64,000 nt of DNA from Chondrus crispus. Lineage: Eukaryota; Rhodophyta; Florideophyceae; Gigartinales; Gigartinaceae. The stretch lies in assembly GCF_000350225.1 (NCBI RefSeq), contig NW_005179291.1, forward strand, positions 359,454 to 423,453, given 5' to 3'. The position numbers were made by a program, and so were the translations under genes. The notes under the pieces were generated by a model, which searched no databases, was not told the DNA's origin, and saw nothing but the letters and a program-made list of their open reading frames with translations. Below, piece by piece: positions 21,052-33,437 of the stretch (position 1 is the first letter of the stretch; every line of letters starts with the position of its first letter).

Positions 21052-24000
21052 CCGCCCCCCCCTTAAGCGGGGACGTCCGCGTCCACGGGTGCTTTTCGAT
21101 CCGACCCTATTGTCTTCTCTCTCAGGACGGAGTCTCCTCTATGTCGTCGTCAACTGTTTCTCTTGTCACGTGCCCTTTTCATTTGCGATGCGCGTGCGCC
21201 CTTGTTCCGCCATTTCTCCCCCTTCGTAGTCCTCCCTGACACGAAGTCGTTGCTTGTCGGGGACATGACTGGTCGTCGCCGCGAACCGACTTCCTCATCG
21301 CCCTCTCTGTCTCGAAACTCTGTTTCCGGTCGTCTTCCATTTTTCACCCCGCGCCCCGCCAGTTTTGAGAGGCCACGTCGCCGTCGACTATCCGAACGTC
21401 GGTCCAGGTCTCCTCCCTTGCTCACACACCCCTTGTCGTCAACGTACAATCAGACGGAAGCGCCGACTGCATTGCCTCTCTGTCTGAAGTGAGGTATTTA
21501 TCCCCGTCGCTGCCCTGGTCCCTCTTTCTTCTGAGACGCGCTTCCTTATTCGTTTAAGGTTTACAGAGAAGTCCGCTTAAGGTTTACAGAGAAGTCCGCT
21601 TTTGGCATGACAGAAACCATATGCCCCAGCTTCGGGCGATTGGCAGGGCGCTACCTCTTCGCGCACGGGTGCATGCCATTCCCGATTAATATACATCTGC
21701 GTCTTCCCCGCTCGAAAGCACACTTCTTCCATCACTAGAGCCGGAAACGTCGCCCCCCTGAGTTGCCTCGAATTTCCGTCGACGGGTGCAGCTTCCCATG
21801 TGGTTTTCCATCACTGTCTGGTACTCCCTGCAGTTCCAGTGCCGTTGTGCTGATCTCCTCCCCGCTGCCGCTTTTTCACGTGCGCGTTGACTTCGGGTAC
21901 TGCAGCCATAGTAGCTCGAGAGTTCCAGAGATACAGTAGTGTACCTCGCTCCTCCCTCGGTCGAGTACCCCACTCCTTTGCGACTAACGAACCTATTTTT
22001 CCTCCGTTCCACGTCGCCCTGGACTGCATTCGGCCCCGTACCTTCTCTCCGCATGCACTCAATTCCGTATCAATTTTCTCCCCTTCTCTCCCCACATTCC
22101 TCGGGCTTCCGCCGTCATCATAGACGATTTCGGGTCCTCTTCCCATTTATCCGGTCACGTGTTCCCCATTATTTCTCCGCAGTTGGGTTCGAAACCAGTC
22201 TCCCCGTCCCCGTAGTCTTCCGCGACAACTCTCTCCATACTCTGCATAGAGTCCTCCCAACATGTCGTATCTTGTACTTGATCCCACGTGCGCAAGGGGT
22301 GGCCGATGAATTACCCCCAGACCCCTGAAAACCCAGGGCCCACGCGATTGACCTCAGCTTGCCAGCCGGATTCGTCGAATAGCTTGATCCTTATCTGTAC
22401 AGGGAGGATGTTTCCCGCCTCACGTCGTCCCTCTTTCCAGTTTGGCGGGGACTCGCCGAGGTAGGGCTCATTTTGCGCATCTCGTTTTTGACGCGAATAG
22501 TCGCATCATGCCGTACCACGTCCTAAGGGGACCATTTCCTTCAATCATGGTTGTTGTCCATTCGTCTATAAACTCCCCTCATCCGGCAGCAAGCCCTACG
22601 GCTGTGCGTTTTTTAGTGAGTCATGTTGCGAATTAGTGTCACTGGTAGCCCGAGAGGAGGCTGAATCGTTTCCAACGTTCCAATTTCCTGCAAAGCTCTA
22701 TCAGCGCTTGTAGCGTCCATTTCTGAATCACAAAAAGCAGCTCCAACAGTCTTCCCAAGAGCGTCGAACGGTGCTTGGAATCCTTCCGGAAGCTTCTTCG
22801 TCCTTCCATCGACGCATCGCCGTTCGCGCTTCGTGTAGTATAGTCCCCCCTTTTTTTCTTGAGCAGCTCCTCCCGGAGAGCGTCCCGCAGTTCCCCGTGT
22901 TCGTAGCGCACAGAGCATGATTCGCTCTCGCAACATATTCTTCTGTTTTGTCACCAGTGAGCCACCCCTTGGGGCTCTCATTGTTAACAACGAGCTCCCT
23001 CTCCCCGCTGCGATGGCCTGGCGTTATCAAACTGTCGGCTTCCAGCTGAACCGCTGTTGCACCGAAGCAATCGCTGTGCATGGTAAGTACCTCATCAAAA
23101 GTGCGTCGCGATGCCGTCCACTCTGATTCGCGACTTATATTCACTGGTACCTTCTCTGCGAGCCCGCGCTCTCCCACCTGCTTGCGCAGCGACTCCGCGC
23201 GGACTGCGTCCGAGACGTTTCGCACCGTCCAATCTCAAGACGTCTAACCTAGGGGAGGGTCGCGCTAGACCAGCATTTTCGTCATGTCAAGTTGCTGGGT
23301 GTGGTTTTTCCCCAGCCTACGCTGTTCGACGGACACGGTACAACACTTTCGTTCAAGGGGGTGCGACGGCGGACCCTTCGCGTGTATTCGGATAGGAAGG
23401 AAGCGTAGTTTCGACACTTGTTCCTTCCTCCGTGCTGAGTTCGAATGAATTCTCGTCCTTGATGAGCTATCCATCAGCATGTTACATCCAAAGGAAGCGA
23501 GTGCGTAGAAATGCGCGAGAGCATGGTAGTACGATAGTTTCACGGAGGACAGATAGGCGGGACGAGCGATGGGGGAGCGGTTGTCAAATCGCGCCCTTCT
23601 AGTCCGCCCAATCGTGGAGGTATCTCTCAACACGGCTAGGTAAGTCGCATGCCAAATGGTACTGTCTAAAGGGACGATTTGAACTCTCGCTAGATCAAGT
23701 CGAACATGCTCACGAACGTTTAGCCTTGAACTTTCAAAGTTGACGCTTGCGTCTGCCCACACGCTGTAGTCAGCGAGTGGTGGTTCCCGGAACTCCCTGT
23801 GGACGCGATCACCGTACACAACGGAAAGCGTTCTCCGCCGCCATCAGAACGTGCGTGGGGGTGCAGGAGCCCGAAGGAGGTCGTGGCTTATCTCTCATTC
23901 GATGTCTCGGTGCGTCGTTTCTTCTTTCTCTGCTTGATCGTGTACCTAAGCACCAACAGAATGGCTATTAATTCTGCAACCCTGAACACTGCCTACAACA

Positions 24001-26054
24001 GTATGCCCTTCGTGGGGATTCGCGTGTCGCATTATTTCGGGCAAACCCAGCTGCCGCAGCATAGATACCTTGAAAAAGTTGCCCAGAACCGCATCGCGCG
24101 CGGGGTTGGACAGCGGACGGACATCCGGGTCGTCGAACCGGTTGACCCCGCCTGCTCCTTTGCTCTCTTGTTACCGCGGCGGCGGGTTTGGTGCATCCCT
24201 GTCGAGGGTCGGTATATCGGACCTCCTTTTGCCGCCCTCGCGTCCTTCGCCAAGTCTTCCTTTGAGAGCGGAAGTGGTTCCCCTTATGGCGGGGTGGTAG
24301 CACGCGCTTGTGCCGGTTACCGGTTCCCATCTCGATTCGTGTACGGACGAGACGAGACGCCTTCCGGCGTCCCCGACAATGGGGCTCCCTAAAGCGTTGT
24401 GGTTGGCCTTCCGGCGCTTCTGTTCGTTGCCGCTCTTGGAAGGCCTCCTTCTGAGGGAGAGGGGTGAGGTACAGAGCGTGCGAGTACGGCGTCGCGACTG
24501 TGGGGGGCCTCTTCCAGAGAGGCCGGTGTGACGAGCTCCCCTCCCCAGTCATCTCACGAGGGGGCGTCGCGTGCCCTTCGTCTGCGGCAAGGGCACAGGG
24601 CCTTTCGGGGAGACCCCCGTAGAGGTCTCGCGCAGCGGCTTCACGTCCGTTGAGTGTGTGAACTCCGTTGTTTTCCAGGTGCGGCCCTCGAAGAGAGTAC
24701 TCGGCTCGACGTGGTCGGCCACGGAGCCGTCCTTATCCGTTGTTGCACTCTACGTCGCGACTACGACGCGTCGTGCGGAGTGCGCGCGGTTGCGTGATCA
24801 CGCCCTTGCGGCGGACAGTTGCATCGGTAGCGCACCCTCTTGTGCCCCTCTACTTCGGTAGCGATGGCTCGAAAGCGCGGGAGTGACTCGCGCTCGTCCC
24901 TTCCTCAGCCGTGGCCATCCCGGGCTTCATCGCTTGCAGGAGGGTGGCTCGGGCCACTCGCTCAACCGGTGCGCGGCGGTCCGCGTGAGGAGGGGACCAG
25001 GAGGGAAGGCCGATCGGTCGGCTTGTGGCGCGTCGGGCTTTCGAGTCACCCGGTCGATGCGGGCGTACGCTTCAACCTCTCGCCCGCCTCCCTTTCCGGT
25101 CAGGGGGCGGACGTGTGTACCTCCTGCTGGTACCCGTTGTACCCCCGTGCAGCGCCGTGGATTGGGACTTTTTCTCGTAATACACGTGCACTGCGACCTT
25201 TTTCCGTCCGCCGCGCAATCAGAAAATCATCCCAAAAATTGTCATAATTTCCCGCGAAAACAATTTCTGCCAAAAAATCAGAGCACGGTTCCTGATTGGT
25301 GCGCTGTCGTCTGAGGAAGAAATCTTCCCAAAATTAAATCATGGCATGCGCCGTGATTAGCGACAAAAAGTTCTAATTGAGGCTGACAGTACACGTGTGT
25401 GCGCATATATTGGTGCCCCTCCGACCGAGTTGCTCTCGCGCTTACGCCCCTTCCTCAACTATCCTGGCGACTCTTGAGGCGAACGCAGCGTCACTCGCCT
25501 GCTCATCTGAAAACGCCATTTGCGCGTTTCCTCGCGCACGACCCCTATCGATAGGGTCATGACCACGTCGTCCGTCGGGTTATCGGACCCGGATGCGGAC
25601 TGAGGGGTCGAAGTGAGGGCGAACCTTCTCGGATATTCCGAGACACAAGCAACGGGCATTCTGGTCGCTTACTCTGCCCACCGAGGGGCTCTCGTGATTC
25701 CACCGCTGATCGCCTCGTTCGTCGGGCGCCCCTCCTCGCCGCGGTTGCTGGACTTAACGGATCGTCCGGCAATCCTGTCCGGGGGGGGTCGTCCGACTTT
25801 TCCGATCCGAGCGGGGTTTTGCGGTCCTCGTAATGTCGGTCATTACGAGGGCCCAACATTTTTTTTCAGGCAGTTCGTACTGTCCTGTTCTTATGTCTCG
25901 CGTCCTTGACGTCCGAGAAGTCAAGACGACTTGACTTGAACACGTTCCCGGCTGTGACCCTCCGATAGGGTCCACCGTCCTCCTTCGCTTCCCCTTTTAG
26001 TCTGTTCGTGCAGGCTGGGTTTAATCCGCGAAGGAGCGGTTGAGGGCCCCCCCC
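21052..26054 (-). other. gypsy-2 long 3' tract without recognisable genes
   Basis: Five kilobases between the pol stop (26055) and the 3' LTR. Short ORFs on both strands (for example 23265-23819 minus and 23799-24392 plus) show no domain I recognise. The left boundary (21052-21090) resembles the chromodomain ORF end plus polypurine tract at 26046-26085. A fragment matching the private LTR block recurs at 25379-25405. Long 3' non-coding tracts are known in some plant gypsy elements. Confidence 0.6.
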
Positions 26055-26290
26055 TTAACCGTGAACGTCCGCGTTCACGGTTTGGGTGAGGTCTCTGCCG
26101 GTACGTCTCCGTAGGCGTTGGGCGTAACGAGACACCAACTCCTCCGGGACGTGAGTCCGCGCCGTCCAAGTGGGCGCGTCGTAATCCGCCCACTTGATGA
26201 GGAACTCCGTAGTTCCGTCTTCCATGACTCGATGTCTCAGTAGCCGTTCGACGCCATACTGCGTTCCCGCGGTGACCTTATCGGCGAGGT
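26055..26290 (-). pseudogene. gypsy-2 chromodomain
   Basis: One frame reads YGVERLLRHRVMEDG, then EFLIKWADYDAPTW and HVPEELVSRYAQRL. This is the chromodomain pattern of an aromatic start, the KW-x-x-Y strand and a final helix. The frame ends TVNADVHG then TAA at 26055-26057, directly beside a G-run that would be the polypurine tract. It is out of frame with the integrase core (26324-26782). Confidence 0.8.
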
Positions 26291-26323
26291 CCCGCGGGGT
26301 CGTCGTACTTGCTCGTGGCGCGT

Positions 26324-27787
26324 CTATCGAGACGGCGCGTACACGCAGCGGTCGGCGGAGACTCGCTCGGTGACCCCATCACGATCGATCGTGATGGTTC
26401 GGCGGTCATTGGCGAGCACGCGGTAGGGTCCGACAGCGGGCGAGGCGAGCTTGTTCGACGTCTTAGCCCCATCGGTGGGGTTGAGATATACGCATTCTCC
26501 GGGACGGAGCCGGGAATTAATACGTCGTATGCGCTTATCGAAGTCGCGCTTGTAGCGAGCCTGCGTCCGACGCAGGCTCCCGTAGGCCTTTTGGATAGTC
26601 GAGTCCAAGGTCTTGAGGAACTCGGCACGTTGGTTCCCCCTATCGGAAGGGGGCGCGTCGCCGTCCGCCCGTCGGAGAGAGAACTCCAGCGGTGGCCTGC
26701 TGAGCACGAGCTCAAACGGCGTAGTGCGTGTGGTGCGATGTACGTGGGAGTTGTACGCATACGTAAGCGGCCCCACGTACACATCCCAGTCGTCCTAGTG
26801 TTCATCCACGTAGTTCCGCAGCATCGAGGCGATTGTTCGGTTATATCGCTCGACTTGCCCGTTCGTCTGGGAATGGTACGCCGAAGTGTACAAATTCGTT
26901 ATCCCCAGAACGCGGCACGTGCTGTGGAAGAACTTGCCGTTAAACTGCGGTCCGTTATCCGACAGCAACGTGCGCGGGGCGCCGTACTTAAACACCCACG
27001 ATTCGCAGAACGCAACCGCGACGGTGTATGCGGTTATCGTGCGGAGCGCAACGACTTGCGTCAGCTTACTGAAGCGGTCCGTAATCATGAGCAGGAATCG
27101 TTTTCCTGTCTTCGTCTTGGGGAGCGGCCCCAAGATGTCGATTGCGAGGCTCTCGAGGGGCGTCGTAGCTGGAAACAATCTCAATCAGTTGAGATGTTTC
27201 CTCAGCTTCACCCGGTTCATCGCGCAGGTTCGACACCCCCGCACCGTGGCTGCGGCGTCTGCAGCCAGGTGGGGCCAGTGGTACTCGCGTCGAAGTGCGT
27301 AGTACATACGGTTCTGGCCTGGGTGCCCCGCGATGGCCGGGTTGTGGCACAGGCGAAGGAGCCTGGCGCGGAGCGTCCGAGGTACCACCACCTGAACGAT
27401 ATCAGGGTCGAAGGGATGTCTCCGTTTGAGCACCCCTTGGTGGTCCTCGAAGAACGCGGAGTCCCGGGACTCTGACTGTCGTGCCAAAACGGTTTGGCAG
27501 AAGTCATCCACGCGTTGCTCCTCGGCTATCTCCTCTATCGTAAGAGGGGCCGGAAGGTCATCCTGCGGTGGGGCGACCGGGGAGTCGAGCGCGCCAGCCT
27601 CAGGGTCTTCGTCGCGCTGTATGTCGGCGGCGTCGAACTCGTCGTTCTCCTCCGAAAACGAAGTGGGTCCTTGGAGAGCGGGGGCTTCGTCGTCGCCTCG
27701 CAGTTCGTCGCGCGTCCGTACGCGCGACCTGGTTCGGGCTTCGGCTTGCTTCCGTGTTGTTACGAAGAGACATGTACGGCCTGATGA
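26324..27787 (-). pseudogene. gypsy-2 integrase, interrupted by in-frame stops
   Basis: The HHCC domain (LCHNPAIAGHPG ... GCRTCAMN) lies in 27185-27511. The DDE core (AIDILGPL, LLSDNGPQF, NGQVERYNRTI) is in 26795-27184. The C-terminal barrel with GPYRVLAND is in 26324-26782. All three pieces are in one frame, separated only by a TGA at 27185 and a TAG at 26795. A TGA at 27788 separates them from RNase H. Apart from these stops the integrase looks complete. Confidence 0.88.
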
Positions 27788-30632
27788 TCACAGCTCGTGG
27801 TATAAGCGTGGTCCGCGAGCTCGTTCGATACGTCTCGAACTGTTGCCCTCGTCGAAAGTGGGGATGTCGTCATCCACCTCTACGGTGGGGCGAGGGTCAT
27901 CGGCGACCTTCGGCGACACGAGTCTTGACAGGGCATCGGGCACCTGATGCACGCGTCCGGGGCGGTACTGAATGGTGAAATCGTATTCAGCCAGACGTAG
28001 CCGCCACCGGGTGAGTCTTCTGGAACTCTCGGTGAGGGACATGAGCCATCGGAGGGCGTCATGGTCCGTCCGTACGGTGAACTTCGTGCCTTCTACGTAC
28101 GGCCGTAGTGTGCGGACGGCCCACACTACGGCGAAGCACTCGCGTTCGGTAGCGCTGTAGTTGCGCTCATCATCGGACAGTGAGTACGACCAATACCCCA
28201 CGGGCCGCCAGTCGTTCGGCTCTTCGTGCTCCTGAAGTAAGGTGCAGCCGAGTTGGTAGGCACTCGCGTCGGTGTCTATCATGTACGGACGACCGTGCCG
28301 GGGCAACGCGAGGATCGGCGGAGCGATCATGCCCTTCTTAAGGTTCTCGAACGCCTGAAGTTGCAGCTCCGTGGGGTTATAGAAATAAGGATCCGAATCC
28401 TTGCGCGTCATGTCGGTCAGAGGACGCGCAATCTTAGCGAACCCCTTAACGAATCGGCGGTATACATTAAACGCCCCGAGGAACGAGCGCACTTGCGTCA
28501 ACGTCCTCGGGAACGTGAACGTCTTGAAAGCGTCGGCCGCCGTATCCGCCACGCTCAACTTGCCTGGGAAGATGACGTGCCCCAGGTAGTGCACCTTCGG
28601 TCGGAAGAAGCTGCACTTCTTGAGCTTAAGGGAGATACCGGAACTCCGCTGTAAGCTCAAGACGGTATCGAGATGCTTCGCGTGTTCTCCGTGCGTACGG
28701 GAGAACACGATCACGTCGTCGAGATAGACGAGGCATATTTGCCAGCGGACTCCGGAGAGTATTATGTCGAGCGCACGTTGGAAGGTGGCCGGTGCCCCTT
28801 TGAGTCCAAACGGCATGCGCAAGTGGCGAAACGTGCCCATGTGCGCCGTAAAAGTGGTCTTATCCCGGTCTTCCGGAGCGACCGGGATCTGCCAATAACC
28901 GGAATTGCAGTCCAACGTGGTGAAGACGGCTGCATCTCCTAACGAGTCGATGCAGTCGTCCATCCGTGGCAGTGGATACGAATCCGCTGCCGTCTTCGCG
29001 TTGAGGCGCCGGTAGTCCACGCAGAACCGAAGAGAGCCGTCTTTCTTCGGTACGAGCACCACCGGGGACGCCCACTCGGTGCTCGCGGGCTCGATAACCC
29101 CTGCGTTCAACATCTTGTTGACCTCCTTCGCGACCATTTCGCGCATGGCCGGGCCCTTCCGATAGGGCATAGAACGAATCGGTTTCGTTCCCGGTTCGAT
29201 GGGAATGCGGTGCTCCGTGGCTTGGATCGTTCCAAGCGCACCGCTCCACAGACTCGAGTGCTTACGGAGCATCTCGAGTACGTGGCCACGGAGCTTGTCA
29301 TCGTCGATGTATGACAGGTCGATCTCTTTTTCCCAATCCATCGGTGGATTTTCGGGATCCTTTTGCTGAGGGAGTACAGTACCCTTCGCCGTCGGTTGGC
29401 ATAAAGGCGACCGTTCGTCCGGGTCGACCCCCCTGCCCCCGGCGGTGGTCTTATCGTCGGAGTTGGATCGGCCAACTCCTACCCCACCGACTGGATCGGT
29501 CACGTCGGTCAGGTGTAGCGCGTGAGCGATCCCCTCGGCGACCTTACGTTTGGGAGTGAGGATCGCGAGGGGGTTGCGCTTCGCGTATCCCACGACGGTG
29601 TGCTTCGGAAGCCGCCTTTCTCGTCGTGAGAAATTCGCGACGATGACGTCGAAGGTCTGATTCGGTAGGACCTCCGCGACGCCATTCGTCAGCCTCACTC
29701 CATGTCGGTGTTGGAGTGAGGGCTTGGGCTCCAGGAACACGAGGCCCCTCCCCGCGGTTGTCACACGCACACGGGCTTGTGACATCGCGGGGATGGTAAC
29801 CCAGCGGGCGATTCGGATCGCCTGCGGGGCCCCCTCGCGTACGTCCGGCCGACCCGTGTGTCGTCCGTGTCGCCTGGTAGGGTGAGTCGACTCCCCCTTT
29901 CCGTCGACGATGGCAACAGAACCGCATTGGCGTAGCTCTGTTCGTTGAGCTTCGATGTCGATACATTGCACGTGCGTATCGATGAAGGCCGTGCCGAGGA
30001 GGACTGCCACGGCGAGCCGGTCCGCGACTACGAACGGAATTCGGAACACCGTGTTCCTCAACCGCACGGCCAGGCGGACGACGGCCGAAAACTTGAGGGG
30101 GTTGCTATTCGCGCCTGCCAATCGTGGCAGAGGTGCGTCGTGCACGAGTAACGCGTCCAATCGGGGGAAGGTCGGCCTTCCTCACCAGATTATACCCCGA
30201 GCACGTATCAACGGCGATCGTGCGCGGTTTAAATGCATTTCCCTCTGTGGCTATCAAGCCGAGGACGTTGTAAATCTTCGACGTCATAAGGCAAATGACG
30301 CCGTCGACAACCTTCGGGGCGGCCTTATCGGTGAGGTCGTTCCGCCGGGGCCTTCGATTTCGTTGCTGGCCCCGCTTGCGTTTCCTTTTCCCCCTTTCTT
30401 GGGGCGTCCGCGGATCAGTGACGCCCCTCGGATTATTCGAATCCGTACGACACGGACCCCTCTCCGGCGACCTTGGGCTCGCGGGAGTCAGGGGGTCGAC
30501 CGAATCTTTTCGGTCGTCGTTGCCCCCGTCGCCTTTGTTACGCCTCACCGGGACGTCGGCTGTCCCCGTGTCTTGTTCTCCTGACGTCGGGCCTTCGGAG
30601 GCCTCGACGTGCGCTCTCTCCTGTATCGGCAT
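27788..30632 (-). pseudogene. gypsy-2 protease, reverse transcriptase, RNase H
   Basis: The main 790-codon frame covers the end of the protease (LLGTAFIDTHV), RT with LRFCVDYRRLN, MPFGLKGAPATFQ and an intact YLDD box (CLVYLDDVIVFS), and RNase H (DTDASAYQLGC, RTDHDALRWL). The protease active site is in the overlapping frame 30105-30632 and reads AVDTCSGYNLV. The normal D-T/S-G thus has Cys in place of Gly, and a frameshift is needed to join it to RT. The frame ends at TGA 27788, in frame with integrase. Confidence 0.9.
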
Positions 30633-30772
30633 TACAGGAGCTCCCGTGTTCGCCTCCGGTAGCGGGGGATGTATTATCGGACAATACCCCCTGTGTCCTT
30701 GGCGAGCACGCGGGGTCGGGTCTAGTTCGTGGGGAAAAGACGCCTCACGCGACCGCGTGTACGTAACCGTCT

Positions 30773-33357
30773 TTACCCTTTTTTCAAACTACCCGTGCTA
30801 TCGGAGCTAATCTCCTGGCTATCGACGGCCAGGTCTTCTTCGGGTAGCCGTCCGCGTGGGTCGGGACGATTCCCCCACTGCGGCTCAGCGGCCCTGGCGA
30901 AGTATTCCGGTACTTCCGGGCCTTGACCTGCGGCGTCCGGTCGTCGCAGGATATGGGGGACGAAGCGAGTCGGCTCGCCTTCGTGACCCTCCGTGGGTAT
31001 AGGGTACGGATCCTCTACCCAGTCTTGCAGGTACATTATCGCATTTTGTACCTGTTGGGGTAACCGAGAACGGTCTCGGTCCCCTCTCTGCTCTTGGCGC
31101 GGGTATCTTGTGTCCGCCTGGCGGTAGGCGGGTCGATCCCGATGATGGACTTCGTTACGACGGTACCCGCCTCCACGGGGGGCGAAGCGTGCGCCCCCAC
31201 CCGATCGGTTCGCGAAACCTTGACGCGGGGGACGGCCCTCGCCCGCCGCTTGCCGGAGGAGATTACGCGCCCCTGGGCGCGTCTCCATCTGGTAGCGGTA
31301 GTTCCTGTACGCCGTGAACATTCGTTGTTCCGGCGACAGGAACGGGCACGCGTACATGGCATGCCCGTACGTACGGCATAGCCAGCACACGTACGCGCTG
31401 CCGTCCGTTGAGGCGAAGGTCGCCGCGTGCCGCGCCTCCTCATCGGTGAGGAGGGGCACGCGGGGCGAGGCGCTTCCCTTATCTCGATTCGAGATATCGA
31501 GCTCGGCGACGCGGGGGTCCGTGCCCCTTGCCACTCTCGTAGTGGCCGCGAATGCGGTCGCGTAACTCGATGCCGTTCCGGTCGACATCGGTGAGGGGGT
31601 TCGTGCCCCCACGGGCCCTGCTCCTTGCGTAATGAGGACAGGGTCGGCCTGCCACTCATCCTCCCCGATATGGAGGGTCGAGGCGGGCGAACTTGTCGCG
31701 GCGGACTTCGGAGTCCTGCCAGCCCTCCCTGCCGGTCTCGGATCCGGCAGAGGTAAACCGCGCCGAGCGCGGTACGTTGTACCTTCCGCCGTGGCGATAC
31801 GGCGGATGGTCGGAAGATCGGTCTTCTGACTGCCTGGCAGCCTTTGCACAGTTTCGGATACTGCGGATACTGCGGATGGTCGGGTTGCCGGTGCAAGTCC
31901 CCGCACGAAGTAGTGCGCGAGGGACTGTTCGGAGAAGACTGCCGTGCATCGGAACGTGGCCGTCTCGAGTCGGTCAGCAAACGTGCTTTCCGTCTCATGC
32001 GATTGCTGTCGCGCCGTAGCGACAGCGTCGTACGCTTCACCTAACACGTCGTCCGTGAGGTAGCGTTTTTCAAGAATTGATTCACGAGCCCCGGCCAGCT
32101 CACGTCGTCGTGGAGCTGGCCGGCGCGGAGGCCACGCATCGTATAACTCGTATACAGGCGCTCCGCGTCGCGCTCGAGGAAGTGCGCGAGGACTCGTACC
32201 GCAACACCTTCGGTCAGGTGTTGCGAGTTGAAGGTGATTCAGATATCCTTCAAGAACGGCAGCAGCTGGATCGGGTCGGTACCGTCGAAGCTGCGCATCG
32301 TGGGACGGATCCCACAACAGCGCTGGACGTACTTCGCGATCCGTCCCGCGTCACCCGAGGTAACGAGCCTCGAGGTGTTATCCAAGCGGTACATACGATA
32401 GTCAGCAACGGCGCTGAACTCTTGGATCATCGTATGTACCGGCTCGAGCCCGGGTTCAGCGGGACCCAGCGTGCCGAAGGAGGTAACCGGTAGCGTACGG
32501 ACGTCTACCGGACCTGGATGCTCGGCGTAACTCGCCGGCGGGTAGCCGCCCCATCGGGGATCGACGGAGAACATTGGTTCTCCGGATCCGCGGGCGGCTC
32601 CTCCACGGTCCTGTTCGTCCGCGTACGATACGCGGTCCACTTGCCGCCTACTTCCGGCGATAGGAGGCAAGGCTTGGGTCTCAGACGCGAAGTTCGCGTC
32701 TATCGGAGGACGGCTTCCTTCTGCAATCCGACTGGTAGCGGCACCAGTCGGACGCCAACCTTCGGGGGCGGCGGCGCTCGGAGGTACGGTACCGCCGGGC
32801 CCTCTCGAGGGGGCACCGGGTAGCCCTTCGGCCATGGTACGTTCCATGTCACGAGCCCGCAGACGAGTGGCGTTGAGCTCCACGGAGAGGTGCGCGAACG
32901 CACCCAATTGCTCTGCGGTCGGAGAGGTTCGGTCCTCGGGTCGTCTCACCGAGGTCGGCCTCTCAGGGCGACCTTGCCCGGATGGTCCGGGCGAGGCGAA
33001 ACGGGAGTCTTCGACGAGCACTATCCGCGAGTGTAACTCGTCGATCAGTGCTCGGAGATTCTCTAAGGACTGCGTCACTCTATCGAACCTCCCTTCACGC
33101 AGGGAGCGGAGTTCGGCCATACATCGAGTGTATACATGGTCCGATACATCGATCCGAAGGGAAGTACGAACTTCCTCGATGTATTCGGCTATGCGTTCGA
33201 ACATCGCCGCCGCTCTTTCCTCGGAGGATCCGAGCGACGGTTCGCGGTCACGAGGACCTGCGTCGCCGTCGCCCGACGGGGCGGATGGGGACTGCACAGC
33301 GGCCGGACTCAGATCCGCCGCTTCGGAGCGGATCGAGGGCTCAAACTCTTGGCTCAT
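30773..33357 (-). pseudogene. gypsy-2 gag in two frames with CCHC knuckle
   Basis: The first frame (32239-33357) begins inside the primer site and includes a coiled-coil-like stretch and a capsid-like entry FDGTDPIQLLPFL. It stops at TGA and stays open beyond it. The second frame (30773-32317) continues the capsid helices (TFADRLETATFRC) and ends with a nucleocapsid knuckle CWLCRTYGHAMYAC (C-x2-C-x4-H-x4-C). One stop and one frameshift separate the two. Gag would assemble the particle. Confidence 0.8.
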
Positions 33358-33420
33358 CTCAACGCGATCGGTTCGCGGAGGGAAGCGGAAGTCTTCTCGG
33401 AGATCGGACTCCAGGGTCTT

Positions 33421-33436
33421 CTAGGTCGGGAGACCA
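33421..33436 (-). promoter_or_regulatory. gypsy-2 primer-binding site, tRNA-Tyr type
   Basis: TGGTCTCCCGACCTAG on the minus strand, one base from the LTR end. It is the same 16 bases as in gypsy-1. Confidence 0.85.
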
Positions 33437-33437
33437 C

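Noticed and set aside
26309..27475. 388-codon ORF on plus within gypsy-2
   Set aside because: It is antisense to integrase, whose HHCC and DDE motifs are on minus.
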